Positions 34,001 to 48,086 of a stretch of 64,000 nucleotides of DNA are shown here, piece after piece; position 1 is the first letter of the stretch; each line of letters opens with the position of its first letter. The notes beneath the pieces are model-generated. The model was not told where the DNA came from, made no database searches, and saw only the letters and a program-made list of their open reading frames with translations. The translations under genes were made by a program, and so were the position numbers. The DNA comes from Dromaius novaehollandiae (Eukaryota > Chordata > Aves > Casuariiformes > Dromaiidae): assembly GCF_036370855.1 (NCBI RefSeq), contig NC_088101.1, positions 68,261,559-68,325,558 on the forward strand, given 5' to 3'.

Positions 34001-37000
34001 AAGGATATGGATTTTACACCACATTCTTGCCCAAATATTTAACTGGCCTCTTCAGCCTTACTGTCTGGCTTATTAGCAATCATTATGTTGGCCAAACTGA
34101 GAAAGAGCCAAGTATGTAACAGCCTTCTGCAGCGGACCAGGGTTGCAAACAAGGCAATAGCCACTTGGCTGCATGGTTACCCTGATCTAGCAGATGAGGC
34201 TAGGTGCTATTCTGCCGAGAATCCATCAGAGTTGCTGGCTTGCTAGGTCACTTAAGTTGTTTTATTTAATTAATTAATTTTCATTAAGGTAGGAATTATA
34301 TGGGAACTCTAACAGGAATATGCATGCTTTTTTTTCTTCTTTTTTTGCTCTTTTTTCCCCTTTGTACTTCCTATAGCATCAACATAGTCTTAACAAGGAT
34401 CAGATTGGAGCTTTTACAGATGGCTTTTGAGGATCAATATTCTTAATACTATGAAGATTTGCTAGGATAATAAACTACAGCCTTAGAAAATAAAACTGAG
34501 GACCTGAAATCTGAATGTATTCATCAGTACGCTCTCTTCCATTAATGATAACAAGTGAGATATATGTATGTATATAGAGCTGTCTTTGAGAACTGTCTTG
34601 GGACAAGTTAAGTGCATATCAGCTACTGCCTAAAGTAAGAGTGGTCCATACATTATCAAGATATAACAAAGGTACCAATGTATGTGTGCACCTCTAAAGC
34701 ATCCTTGCTATAGATGCTGCTTTCTTAGACATTTGACCTCTGGAGTGACAAGAATCCCCAGCATCTGAAATCTGACTTAGATTTTCCAAGTGCAGGCCAC
34801 AGTTCAAAACTCCATGGAGACTGCTTAAATGAAGATAGAGAAGTGGGTACTGTGGACAACTGGCTCCAGAGGCAGTATATACGAAAGATGAGGCCAAGTG
34901 CAATCTTTTTTCCTTTAAAGGAAAGTAGGTTTGTCTCAGAAGCTTCCAATCACTATGGCTATCAACCTAAAATTCAGGGCATTTTACTCAAGCCTGTGTG
35001 TAGCTTGAAATCTTATAGCAATCAGTTAAGTCTCTGCTCATCTGGAAGCCACTTAAAGATGTGTGAGGAGCCAGCTAAAGAAACAATAACTCATCCCCTC
35101 TTATGTCAAAAGGGTTGTGGTTCTCAAATCCTGATCAAGTTCTGTGCGGTAACTAAAAGATTATCAACCCACTGACTGCCATACCTTCTGAGACAAGGTA
35201 TCATTTTGCATCACAGAAATTAAAGAATAGGTAGTGTATTTACTCTGTAGCCCCCATAGCTTGAGCTCAGCATGAAGCAGTAATCTACAGCATCACCTAA
35301 AGCAGTGGTGGCTGAAATTAATATATCAGCCCATAGGCTGTGGCACTTAAGTGCAGAACCAAGGTCTGTTCTGCCATCCCTGCTAGCCTCTAATAGACAG
35401 GCAGGATGACTGCAGTAAGGCCTTCAGCTGCTGCACCTTGATTTCACAGGAACTGTAAACCAAAGCCCTGAATCTGAAGAAAACACAGAGGTTTAATTTG
35501 CTGTCATCTGAAATGTTGCATATAAAGGCCAGTACAGAAAGTCCTGATGTGATGTCATTGGCATGTCAAATTGTTAGTGAAATAACAAAAGCAGTCAACT
35601 AGTCTGGAAGTCCATAGGCTGAGCCTTGCTTTAAGATACAGTGAGACAATGGATGCATCTGAGGGAAGGAAAAGTGATACAGGACTTTTTCCATGGCCCA
35701 CAGAGAGTGCAGTCAATACTCATTTACTCCCTTCGGTTCACTAAAACCGTGAGAGAGGACAGAAGCACAATCCCCATGTGTCACAGGAAGAGGACAGCAA
35801 CATAGCCCCTCTAGAGCTTCCTCCAGAGTGGCACCATGTTTGGCTCTTGGTAATGTTCTGGGGTTTTCAGTGTTTCAGAAACCTGCCTCTGTGCCTCATT
35901 TTTCCCTCTACATGACTTCCACCCGCAGGTCAGCCTGGATACTGCGCTTTGTGGCAAAACCAGCTGGAACAGCAGGTATGTCCTACACTTCCAGCAGGAG
36001 GCTGGGAGAACTGTGGCTTTATTTTGGTGAGTTCCCAGAAAGTCAGGAAACAAGGACAGGGACATAGGGGCAGGACAAAACAGGACAAGGGGGTCCATAT
36101 CTGAGGCACAGTCAATTCAGTGTATGAGAGAAGTACAGCTACCAGCTCTGTGTTTCCTACAGTGGGATTCATCCTCCTGCGGGCACAACGTGATGTACTT
36201 GTGGTGGCTTTAGCCAGGTGGGTTTCAGAAGACAGTGAAGAGCCTGAGAGGCTCACCATTTGCAGAGGTGGAAAATGTTTCTATGAGTGCCTGAGCACTG
36301 TGTGTGGGCTATTTCTTCTCAATGTCTACTGATAATCTCCTTCAGACATCAGATGAACTGGATAAGGACACAAACTGTAGACAAAGAGCATCATTTATAT
36401 AATGCTCAGGCTGCTCACTCTTAGTCTTCAGAGAGTCTTACCTATAAAGTTTAACAGGACAGGAGAGGTTCTCTTTGCTGACCTACACTGTATAAAATAA
36501 AATATAGTTGCTAAAGTGGGAAGGCTGACTTTGCTATAAAGGTCCGAGCTTCTCTTCTCCCATGTTTGATAAATGACTGTCATCAAAATTACTGTGCTCT
36601 CCTGGAGCAATTGGTCATTATTGGATGATCAAAAATATTTATCAAAACCTTTGGTGCAGGGCTATTGATCTTCATTTGGGTTGGAAGGGTTTCCTTGCTG
36701 GGTTTTGGAGAAGGAATCCGTCAGTGGCACAGCCATCAAACAGAAGGCAGCAGGTATATTCATGTCAGAGAGATATATGACTATGCAGAAATTCAAAAAG
36801 GTGCCAACAAATGCAGCTCGGTAGCAGAGGTGGCTACTGTCACCTGAAAAAGCTGTTGGGATTTTGAGTAGGAAATGGGAAGAACAGTTAACCAGCCCAC
36901 CTCCATTAAGAACTCCATGGCCTATCTTGAAATGTGCTCAGAGGAATTTTAATTAAAGGATTTATACAGCTGTGGAATCCTCAAACCCTCTGAGTAATGT

Positions 37001-37699
37001 GCAATGGACTGAGACCTCCCTGGGAACAGCTCTTCAGTACTTGCAAAATTAAAAACCTACTGAGCAACTATTCCAAGTGATGGGACAAGATGTGCTTGAT
37101 CCACCTGATTCAGAAATCTTAGCTTGCAGGATTCATAACGTGGCTCAGTGTAATCTAGAATGCCTCTGTAGCTGTTATAGCATTGTGCTCTTGAGCAATA
37201 GACTTGGCTGAGAAGACGTCTCTGTCTTGATCGTGTAAAATGCCTTTAGCACCAGTTAAAGGTTATCAGGGTTCAGAACACTTAAACTTATCTTCAAGGC
37301 TTTCTTGTGATCTAAATGGTTCATGTTTGGGCATAGTGCAGAAATACTCTTTGTATGTAAATCACTGGTTTCCATCTATGAAAGAGGTTGACATTTACTC
37401 AGGAAAGGCAGCCTTACTCTTTGAGACACCAATTTTCCCTTGCTATTCAATAATTCAAATACAAATAAATTGAATCTGTAGCTGAACTGGAAATATAGAA
37501 GTATCAGTGGGAATTGTAGTTACAAGTACCTTCCTTCCTTGGGAAAGTATGGCAACAACAAGGTGTTATACACCAACTCATTTTGACCACTAAGTGAGCA
37601 AACAGATTTTTCTTCTAATCAGTCTGTGGTTTTTTTTCATTACTTCCTTTTCCTTTTCTTTCTCTTTTGAGTTAAAAGGGGCCAATTTTTGACTGTGTT

Positions 37700-37795
37700 T
37701 ATAAAGGTATAAATTCAGGCTAATCCACTGAATACAATTGGGTTACTCTGGATTAACAGTGGTATAAATAAAAGCAGAACTTGGCACAGTGTCCC
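37700..37795. repeat. Fold-back interspersed repeat (sauropsid type)
   Basis: GGTATAAATTCAGGCTAATC with CACTG after it pairs imperfectly with GATTAACAGTGGTATAAAT. The centre AATTGGGTTACTCTGGATTA follows the 'CAATGGGAGTTACTCC...GATTTACACCAG' pattern of an old repeat found in sauropsids. Related in form to the copy at 16,300-16,390. Confidence 0.5.
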
Positions 37796-39066
37796 CAAAT
37801 TAATAAACTTAAATGTTTTTGCAACTAGTGGAATAACTTGAATATGATCAAACAGATTTTGCATTTAATCTGTGAAAGAAAAATGTGTTTGCCTGACCTG
37901 TAAAGCAAGTTATGCCAAATTTGATCATGAAACAATATTTATGACTAATTTTTAATCCACTGAAAACAGCTGAAGTGGGAAATGCTGATATGCTAGTGTA
38001 ACTATGACTGTGGAAATGGAACTAATGTAATATCTAAAACGAATAGGTGTAATGAAAGAAAAAGAACCCATGGAGGCTGGTAATTCCTTAAAAGCGTATG
38101 ATTCTGAGCCTACTCTGCATGGGGAGAAATGAAAAAAAAGTCAGAAGCTACAGCATGTGGTAGAAGTCTTTGCTGACATATGCAGGGTATTGTGTTGCAC
38201 CAGCATTGTTGTTAGAAGGGGCTGAGAGCAAGAACATTGCAAAGTAATGAACTTGGAGCACTGTGAAAAAGAATTACATGTGTGTGCACATAAATGTGGC
38301 CAAGTCCAGATATGCATATTTCTATTGAAATTATCATAACAGCTGATTTAAAAAAAATAGGCTGGCAATGTTTTCCTGGTGACATACTTCCCCTCCACAT
38401 TTGCTATACTTAAAAAAGAAAAAAAATCCAGTTGAGCAGATGCATTTTTGACAGACAGTGCATGTAATGGAGTGCTGACTCTGCATATCTCTGGAAATGG
38501 AAGTATTTGTACAGCAAAATACAACTTTATAAATGCAGAGAGAAATGACTTCCACTGAGTGGTGTTTTGTTCTTTTTTTTAAGCACCCTTTTAATGTTGT
38601 TAATAGATCTTCTTAAAAATAAATTATGTAAGGAGGTTTATCTTTAAAACACTATTAGAATTATGACTAGAAAACATATGAATCATTGCTGTTCTGTAGC
38701 ACAATTAATTTTCATTGCTATGCTTGTGACCTACTTACACAGACCACAAACACTAATCTCACTGGATAATTAAAAGAGTGTAAATATCATTTGTCCAGTC
38801 CCCAATGATTTGTTTTAGAAATCCAGCAAGCTCTCTACAGCAAACTTGCAGATAAGAAATCCTCATTTATGTATAGACTTTAATTATCATATACCACTAA
38901 TGATTCTTAATACTTGTTTCCATATTTTACACTTAGAATAGAACAAACTGTACTTAATATGCAGTTAGATACTTTCACCCGTGAATTTATTTTCTTAACT
39001 GTAGCATTCTGATGCAGCAAGATGTGGATACATTGTACAAAACAGGCAGATATATTACAGTCTTAC

Positions 39067-39098
39067 AGTCTTGAATAAAATATAGTCTTGAATAAAAT
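39067..39098. repeat. Two-copy tandem repeat
   Basis: AGTCTTGAATAAAAT occurs twice, at 39,067-39,081 and 39,084-39,098 (period 17), each copy carrying an AATAAA. Local duplication. Confidence 0.8.
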
Positions 39099-39181
39099 GT
39101 AATTTTTTGGATGTGAACAAGGTTTTCTTTAAACATCTGCTCATGGCCTTCTGCCTGCAGGTGTGTATTTCAGGTAGGGAC

Positions 39182-39217
39182 AAAAAAAAAAAAGAAAAAA
39201 AAAGAAAAAGAAAAAAC
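39182..39217. repeat. A-rich low-complexity tract
   Basis: Thirty-six bases of A with single G interruptions. It could be the tail of a plus-strand retroposed copy, but the upstream 100 bases carry no recognisable source gene. Confidence 0.8.
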
Positions 39218-42200
39218 AGTTTCACAACCAAGAAAGGAAATCTGTGGCTAAAAGCCATCCTGATTCAGTGATAAAATAAAATTAGCAATTAGAAATTGTA
39301 CGTATTAGTTGTACACATAATAAAGTACATTTAGGGTCATAGAAAAGGCAAAGTGATGAAATAGATAGTTATACACATAGACTGAATGTTACATGCTCTG
39401 AAAATCAATGAGAAGCAAAAGACAAGGAAAAAAATCCTTGACTATCTTTTCTAAGAACAGTGAGTGACAGTTTTTTCAAACATATTAGGAATGACAAAAA
39501 TCCCAGCAATGTTATAAGCTTGTAACCAGCTAATGATAGTAAATTTGTTAATAACGATGAGGAATGAGAAAGTATTATTTAAATAGTTTTGGTTTCTATT
39601 GGAAAGAAACAGGATAATGTATTGTATAGCTTGAAACACTTTCAGATCTACTAGTATACCATGAATATGTGCAATGATACTTACTTGGGGTAAGAATATT
39701 AAATGAATGGATGAATACAGCTTTTGTCTTTAATAAAAATCTCTTTAAAAAATTGTTCCAAAGACAGACCTTGAGTCCTGCCATAAGTTGGCTATTGAGT
39801 TATATAAATACAAAATATTTCAGTCTTTGTTAAATTTATGATAAATAGTTCCACATATTAAAACTGTGGTAGTAATGCTAAAATTGTGGGAAAGAAACAG
39901 TAAATGCCAGGAACTACAAAGTAAAGGGTGAAGCGTGTCATGGCCTTCAATATGTGAACTCAGCAGGAGATGTTTAGACAGTTGTTTATGTGCTTAGTTA
40001 TCAGAAGGACAAATGGTGTGTTTCACCCTTAGCTGTTCATTTTCTGCATCTCCTTGTAGAGTCCAGGTACCAAGCAATATCAATGTGAGTACCTTGTGTA
40101 CTTAACTACATATGTGTGCTTTCTCTGAATATCTGGAATCCAGATGTGCTTTCAGTGTGGAAATAAGACACTATCTAACTCTATCTAAGTTGTGGGTTTC
40201 AAGGGCTACCTTATCTTTTAGCACAACTGAACAACATGAAAACCTTGAATAGAGAAATTGCTGAGAGCTGCTACCTGCATCTCCTTTTCTTTCATGTTAT
40301 CATTTGCTCCCCCAAATTCATACCAGTTTTCTGGTCCTCCCTGCTCCCTTTATTCATAGATTAACTATGAGTGTTTGGAAATGAAGATAGCCAGCATATG
40401 GTCTGGGGATCACATACTGAGGTAGACATTTTGGACACTGAAAACTGCGCAGTCCCATCTACAATGCAGCTGCGTCCAACCTTGCACCAAAACACCTTAC
40501 AAAGTATGCAGATGTGCATAATGGTCAGGAAGAATTATATACAGTTCATCTATTCCAAGAACTAATTTCCAGCTGTTCAAGCTTGGAAACCCCTGTAAAA
40601 GCTGTCAGTTGCTAGACTGCCTTCCTTATAAAGGAAAACAAAACAAAACAGACATGTTTTTTCATCCTTCTTTTTTTTCTGGGAGAGCAGAAAGTCCAAC
40701 TCCATCTGATCAAATTCCTGTGACTAGTATTTCTCCCTAAAAAGAGCAAAGGAGTAGCATTTACCCATCTAGCTAGAAAGGAGTGGTGAGAGATGGCAGT
40801 GATTTGCGTGAACAGAACCAAGGAGCAGAAGGAGCTGATGGCACTGTGGTTGAATGCCACTTTTACATGAGTCTCCAGGTGACAATTTCCCATTCAGAAG
40901 TGCTAAATATGAACTCATGCATTGGGCAGTTCTGTAATCCCAAAATGTACTTTTTTCTTAGGAAGACCACCCTTCCACACCAGACATCCTGTCACCTAGA
41001 TCTTGAAAAGGATTCAAGCCCTTCTGATAGAGCTGGTGCATGTTTTCTGTACAACCTCTGGCAAAATATGACTTGCAGTTGGGACCTAGTTCATCTACTG
41101 CCACTAGTTGCCCTAGGGACCTTTCTACCTATAGGTCACCAGCTGAAAACAGCTCAACTGAACAGTGATTCAAATTTGTTCCTTTCATCTTTAAGAGCCT
41201 CTTTACAAAGGGGTTGACATAGGGATAGTTACACTGAACACACTGGAAGCAGATTAAGCTAGGAATTAGAAAAGGACTCACATGAGCTACAACAAATGTT
41301 CTTGTACTTGGAAGTACTGTGGAAGAGCTTTCCTTCTTTAACCCATTAGATGCATTCATGGAACCCTGTATTTGAAAAGTTTCTGCTCCTAAATCATGTT
41401 ATTATTGTACTGTGGACTAATTGGCAGGCTCATCAAAGGGGAGGAAAACTGCATGAGCCTTGGAGACTGAACCAGCTGTCCCCAGGAGACATATCCTCCT
41501 CAGACCAGGGAGGGGGTCTAGTTATATCTGTAGGAAGCTTTTCTTGTAGCTAAGCAGGATTTCATTCAAAAGAGCTATTAATCTAATACTTCTAATTGAT
41601 ACCAATTTATTTTTAAACTCATGTTTGTAATTATTCTCATATATGCCAAATAGCCTATTTGCAAAATATGACAGACATGGAGCTACACTAAACCCAGCAG
41701 CTTGAGGTTCTACATCTTCTTTCTCTGACCCACTTTCTCTTCTTTAATGTCTCTTTTGTCTCTTTTTGTCCTTTTCCACTCTCTTGTTTTCCTTGATAGA
41801 GAAACTCTTCTCCCATATTATTCTTTCCTTACTCCTCTTTTTTTTTTAATCTACTCCTACTTAGTTATTTCTTCATTTTTCCAAATTCATCTTCTTCTTC
41901 CATGAGTTGAATATCTCCAGAAGTCTTGTAATTTTGGGTGGCCTGCATACTAGTTGAAATTTGCTTTGATAGAAGGATAGGGTGAAATTCCTGATTTACT
42001 ATTATAGTAGATTTAACTATGAAACTGTATCTGATCCCACAGAAGAGTGTTTCTTCTATGATGTTTGTGCACCAGTCCCCAGATGTTCAGTAGTAGGATA
42101 GGGCAACCATCCTACTTTAGGAAAAAATGTTAGTAGGCTCTTTAGGCCTTAAGTTTTTCTTTAGTAAGATAGTGTAAAATAATGCTAGAAACTATTGCAG

Positions 42201-45200
42201 ATTAAAATATGGTAAGTGACTAGGTCTCATCCTGGCTCCACAGTGCAGCATCCTCAGGATTCCTTTTCTCCAGGACATCCATTCCAAGCCACCCTACTCC
42301 TAAAGGCAAGCAGAGACCAGCCTACGAATCTTCCTGTCACCTTTGTCTTTGTGTCCATCACTAGATGTGATGTTTAGGCTCATTTGACTGCCCTTCATGC
42401 CCACACCATCAGCAGTTACCTCTGTGCATCCTTCCTGTGTGCCGCTTGGTCCTTCACCCCACGTGTCCAGCTGCCCAGCTGGTTTGTTGCTGTCATTGCT
42501 GCACACTCTGTGACACTGCAGAACTCAGGTCCTTCTCAGTTCTTTTCTTCCTTCTCTTTTCCCTTCTTTTTGTGTTTTCAGCTCCCTTTAGCTTAATGTG
42601 GCAGTCCATGTCATTACAGCGCTGACATGAGCCAGTAAAATATTACAAAAAAGCCAGAGCTTCTCCAGAACTATGTAGTACTGAAGGCTAGGTACTGTGT
42701 GTGGTCTGATGAAGGAAGAAGTGCCATGATACCGTTAGGAATACTGAGACTTAACCGGTTTGTGGACTTTATATTTTAGCTGATCAATGAAGAAAGTCAC
42801 TGCATAGTTACGTGAGTTATTAGTTTCCTGCATGAATGTCTTGATCTAACTTATACTGGGGGAATGTGGTCTCTCTCTGCAGGAGGACCTTACTCTGGCT
42901 TTCTAATAAGAACAAACAGGCAGACTCTGCAGAGATACTGACATTCTTCCATGCCTTAGGCTGATGTGTAGCACTGGTTTTCATTAAATGAGCTGGAGGT
43001 CAGGCAGACTATGAACAGTTAAGAAGTGGAAAGATTCCTAGAAAGAAAGAAGAAACTCCTCAGCCTGGCCTGAGAAGGGCGACTGGGAGAAGCTCTGTGG
43101 AAGAGTCTACAAGGAACTGGTCTCACCAAAGAGGGAAAGGTGGGGCATTTTATTGACATATAGTCATGTTTTCTTTGAGCTACTTTTGTTCTAAACAAAC
43201 ATTAGTTTGCATTAACAATGCCAGTTGGCCACCAGGTGCTGTTGTCATAGCTCTGGCAAGAGTAAAGATGTAGACGCTGAGTTGAGACAATAAGAGTTAA
43301 TATGTGGAAGTTGCTATCAGAGACTGTTCTGAGAGAGAAAACTGTTTGACTGCAAGTCACAGGGAGAGAGATCTGAGAAGGGGTTGCATGCAATGAGATC
43401 ATCCCTCAGCTGTGGTATGCCTAAAGTTAAAAAAAACAAGCTTCTATTTTTGTAAAATATTCTGCAGCATCTGAGGAATTATTTTAGCAATTGAAAAGTA
43501 CTTCTTTACCACCTAGATGACTTAAAACTTGGTAAACAGGTTTTCTTTGAACTTCCTAATTAAATTAGTTTTGGGTAGAACACAAGCACCATAAATTCCA
43601 GCTCTAAAGGTCACATTTTGGAAACATTATAAGCCACTTACAAGAGAAGCTTAGAAGGAGAATGCTTTCTCAGCCTTTATGACTGCTTTGCAACACTGTG
43701 ATAGCACTAGGGTGGCAATATTACTGTAATTAAATATCCCTTGCAGCCACTGGAGAAGCGGAAGCACTCTGGTCATCTAAGATGTGTAGTCACAGAGCAA
43801 CAGGCTTGGGATTGAGATGTGTGTAAGGATTACACTTTCTCAGGCATTGTAACATGTCAACATCAACTCCCACATATATGCCTCAGCCAAAGAGCTTGTG
43901 TTGATACAGTGATTCAATTTATGTATTTTATCGGTCAAAACTGTTGTACTTATGGAAGAGGGAATTCTTAAAGCTGTCTCTTACGTAGATTTAGATTTAG
44001 CTCTAATCATTTAGCAATTGCTCCCCTCCTCACCCTTCTGTGGTTACACTTTCAAGGCTAGGAAGAGCAGGATGGGATGTGTCTCTATGCCATAGCCATG
44101 AGTGCAGGTAGACTTGCAGTTATGATCCACATGCGGCAATGACACATGGAGGCCTCCCACCCAGGAGGAGCAGAGTGGCTGTAGAGTATTGGCAGGCCAA
44201 TAACATCTGAAACTGTTACAGTTAAAGGCTGTCACAGCTAGGCACCTCCAGAGCCTGTCTGTCAGGGTCTCACCACCACAGTCAACTCTCTTCAGAAAAC
44301 ACAGCTACTGCTCTCTGTCTCAGTAGCTACAGGTTCTTAGGTACGAATCTGAGAGCACTGTGTACATATGCAATATGAGCTTTAGTGCTCTCTAAGAATT
44401 CTTTAGTGACAAAAGGTAAGACAAAGTTTGGAAACTGGTCTCTGGTAAGTGACAATTTTATTCCATAAGAATAAATTTTTATAGGCAGTCAAAATTGCAA
44501 TAATTAAAAATATAGGAATAACATGGTTTCTTTAATATTAAAAAAAAAATTCTGTATTAGCTAAGGAATAAGTCAAGGGAGTCAGCAAGACACATTTTTG
44601 TCCTTCAAGTTCACCTGGAATTCATGGCTGATGCTAGACTTGTGCATCTACTGTGATGCATGACTGCATCCAGGGAGGCTTTTTTATATCTCTGTCAAAC
44701 AGCCACTTTTTTGGCTGATAGGAGGGACTGAATAAGAACCAAAACTGGAAAAAGCTGCGTAACTTGCACAGCAAACTATGAAAGTAAAAGGTATAAGACT
44801 ACTATGTCCTTTGTAGCGGGAACCTAGAAACACATTTAAAGAAGTGGCTTTCACATTTCCTTAAGACAGAGAAAGTTCATTGTATGTACCTCTATCCCAC
44901 AGCAGCCTAAATCTTCTATGAGTATTTGCTTCTGTGGCAACTCCCTTCTTAACCAATGCTGGAGGTTTTCACTGTTGCTAGTAGAAGTTTTTAAATCTTA
45001 AGCTAACAAGTGAGGCTAAAAAGTCTAGTTGAGAACTACCACAGACATTCATCCTCTATGGTTTGGGCATGGAGGACAATGCATAATTCATGCTGTCCAG
45101 TGAGTAATACTTGTATTCACTAGCTATATTCCTACGTGTTCTAAAAATTAGCATTTATTGGATTGTTTACAGCTTACTTGTACACGTAATATACTGAACC

Positions 45201-45939
45201 GTTTTGTGTGATTTAAGTTGCAAACTCCAACACAGTATTTCTACATGCTGTAGAACTGTAGAAAATTTCTTCATACCCTGCCCCCACTACATACTCATAC
45301 TTCTTATATCTGCCAGATGGTGTGGAGCAAATTATTCTAGCACTCAGACCATGTGAATTTTAAGCAGATGAATATAACAGTCTGCGAAGCACTTTGTCTT
45401 CTTTTATCATTGACTGTGGTGCTGGCCTGTTTGATCACACCCCAGAACAAACAAATCTCATTAATCAGTGTTTCCCTTTTTTTGCCTTTGGCTGCTCTTT
45501 CTTTTCTGCTCACTCTTGGAGAAATTCCTTGGGAAGCCCCTGTTTTTAGAGGGAGACAATATTTTTGTTTATTTGGTGCCTTATTTAAAAATGAATTTAG
45601 CTTTAATGCAAAGTACCAGCTCGATAAAGCTGAGAAATAGTGCCATAAATTAAACTTGGCCTGGGTATCTATGGTGTAAGTTATCCATTAGTAACTTACA
45701 ACTTACATCTCTGCAGTTGAAAGAGTAATGTGATTTAAAATCCATGTACCCTAAATTACTAGGACTTTTACTGAAACTGTCATTGAATTTTCTGAAATAT
45801 GCAATTCTGATACAGTTACCTGTCCTCAAATGTCAGTGACATCAGCCAAACAATAATTTGATGATGTCTTTTCATAAACTCTGCTATAGCTGAACTGATT
45901 TTGAAGCATTCCTAACTTTCTGTTGTACTTTCAATTCAC

Positions 45940-46540
45940 AAAGTCGTAAACATATTGGTTGGAAAGGGCCTCTGAAGATCACCTGTTCTAACCTTGCACT
46001 CACAGTGGGAATATTGCCAGTGCTTGATCAGGTCAGCTGTGGCTTTATCCACGTGAGTCTTGAAAATCCCCGAGGATGGAGATCCCACAGCCTCCCTGGG
46101 AAAATAGTGGCCTGAATCTGCTCCAGTGCTGCATTGCTCTCCTAGTGAAAAAGTTTTCCCTAGTGTCCACCTCTCTAATTGCAAATTGTGTCCACTGCCC
46201 CTTGTTACATTGTCTGTCAGTACCGAGAAGAGTTTGGCTCTGTCATCTTTGTGACTCCCTTTCAAGCGGTTGTAGGCTGAAAATAGATCACCCCTTAGCT
46301 CTTCTTTGCCAGACTGAAGAAGCCCAGCTCCCTCAACTGCTCCTCATTGCTCCTTGACAGTCAGTGACCAGCCACTCCTCGTTGATGCCCCTGTCTTAGT
46401 GGCCCTTTGACAGACTCTCTCCAGTTTCTCCACATCCCCTTTGAACTAAGGGCTCCAAAGCTGGACACAGATTCCAGATGTGCCCTCACCAGTGCACCTC
46501 ACTGACAGTGTCTGAATGCATCATCCTCTTGAGTGCTGGC
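45940..46540 (-). mobile_element. CR1 LINE 3' fragment
   Basis: The plus strand reads as the reverse complement of the CR1 3' end. It opens with TTGGTTGGAAAGGGCCTCTG AAGATCACC, then ATCCCACAGCCTCCCTGGG, TCCACTGCCCCTTGTTACA, CTTTGCCAGACTGAAGAAGC, AGTGGCCCTTTGACAGACTC and AGCTGGACACAGATTCCAGA. These blocks appear in CR1 order, so the element is on the minus strand, about 600 bases, 5'-truncated as nearly all CR1 copies are. It is diverged and carries no intact frame. CR1 is the dominant LINE of birds and other sauropsids and is the main evidence for the host lineage. Confidence 0.9.
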
Positions 46541-47454
46541 TTAAGAAAACAGGTACTATTTAATACTGTTGGCTACTGAGTTCTTGTGGTAGTTTTTAAG
46601 ACCTATGGTTCTTACAGAACTACTGTAGAATACACAGCTCTTGGTGCACTGGTGCTGCTTACAGGTTAGAGGAAGATCATTCCTATAGGAAGTTTCTCTG
46701 GTAGCATTAATATATTGCATCCACTCCTCCTCCAGTTGACTAGGTTAAGAAAAGAAGGTAACCAGGTCATCCTTGTAGGCCAAGGCACCATCACTTGAAC
46801 ACATTTCAAATAAATTTAAAGCAAAAATGTAGTCATTTGCTCTGTTGTTTTCCCTAATAAGCTCTTTAATGAGAAGGAAGAATGTCTGGAGGTTTGGGGT
46901 TTTTTTTGCAGGGGGGAGTTGTAATGCTAGTTTCAAGGGCTAAATTTAATCACATGGCAATTTTTACTGTGATAAATAAAAGTGTTTTGGAAGACTGCAA
47001 ATTTTGCAAGGTATATAATTGTTGATCAGATTTCTATATAAAATTTTGCTGCAAAAACTCTTTACAAAGAAAAAGTTAGTACATACATATTTGTCATGTT
47101 CTCCATATTTTCTTTTCTAATGTCTTCTAGCCTATGCTGAGGACCTACTTAAAATCCCTGTTCTAGTAGATCACAGCTTCAGATAAACAGATAGGAGGTT
47201 TTTTTGTAATATATGATAAGGTTTACAAGAACATTTCTTTACCTCCATATTTGGTAAAAATGATAGATTTGGGTTTGGGGAGAGTATTTTTGGAAGGCCT
47301 AACATAATACTGCTTTTCAACATTCCTTACTTCTACATTACAGCTTACTTTGTGCTGATGCCCACACAGCTTTTTCCTGATATGAAGATAATTAAAGTTC
47401 TTGAGTGGCTGACTCTGTAATGGACAGAGCACAGTGGGTAGTGAACTGATGCTC

Positions 47455-47580
47455 ACATTCACTCACTCACTGAGTAATCTGGACAAATCTTTTGATTCTG
47501 TCTGCCTCAGTTTCCCTTTTCATAAAATGGACAGACAAAGTTCTCCAATCCTCTGCAGGTGCATATAATACATTGTGAAT
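47455..47580 (+). repeat. MIR-like SINE relic
   Basis: CTGAGTAATCTGGACAAATC, TGCCTCAGTTTCCCTTTTCA and TAAAATGGACAGACAAAG follow the MIR 3' half in order (GTGACCTTGGGCAAGT, CTCAGTTTCCTCATCTG, TAAAATGGGGATAATA). Plus orientation. Confidence 0.6.
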
Positions 47581-48086
47581 GTCAGTAGCAGGGTTTCTGA
47601 CTTTCATGTATGCACTGGGTCCAGCATCTCTGTTGATTTTTATGTTTCCAAAGTCTTATAATCTCTCTCACTCTTTCCCCAGCTCAGGACTGGGAACACC
47701 TACAGATGCCAATATAGTTTGTTTCCAGTGAAACCCCAAATGTATTTGAAAAGGAAGAAAATAATATAAATTTTCCAGTGGTAGGCTATCACCTGAGAAA
47801 AATATCCTCTATCCCATGATTCAGGAAAAAAAAATGGATTTCTGGGAAGGAATAGAAGAAAGTCACTAAAATAAAAGTTTAATCTACCTATATTCAGTAT
47901 AGCAAAAAATTCAGAGTAACTATACACATTCCTGTGCACATTTCATTAAAGACTTTTTTTTAAAGCATATTTTAATGGCCTGGCTCATAGATGCCATCAC
48001 TGTATCATTTTAAGCATTTATTTAGCAATGTACATTGCAAGAAGGTTCTACTGATAACTTCTTCTTTCACCTGTGACATATTTCAG

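Larger units (their letters stand above)
31100..45930. other. Central intergenic region
   Basis: About 15 kb of AT-rich DNA without recognisable genes. It holds the fold-back repeat at 37,700-37,795, a duplicated 15-base unit (39,067-39,098), an A-rich tract (39,182-39,217) and a TTAA-rich stretch near 34,260-34,285. The longest frame, 40,783-41,217 (+, 144 codons), has no family resemblance and no promoter-like signal. The stretch 38,600-39,050 is AT-rich with homeodomain-like TAAT cores but is otherwise undefined. Confidence 0.55.

Noticed and set aside
40783-41217. 144-codon plus-strand frame
   Set aside because: No family resemblance, no nearby promoter-like or poly(A) signals in a fitting place, composition as in its flanks.
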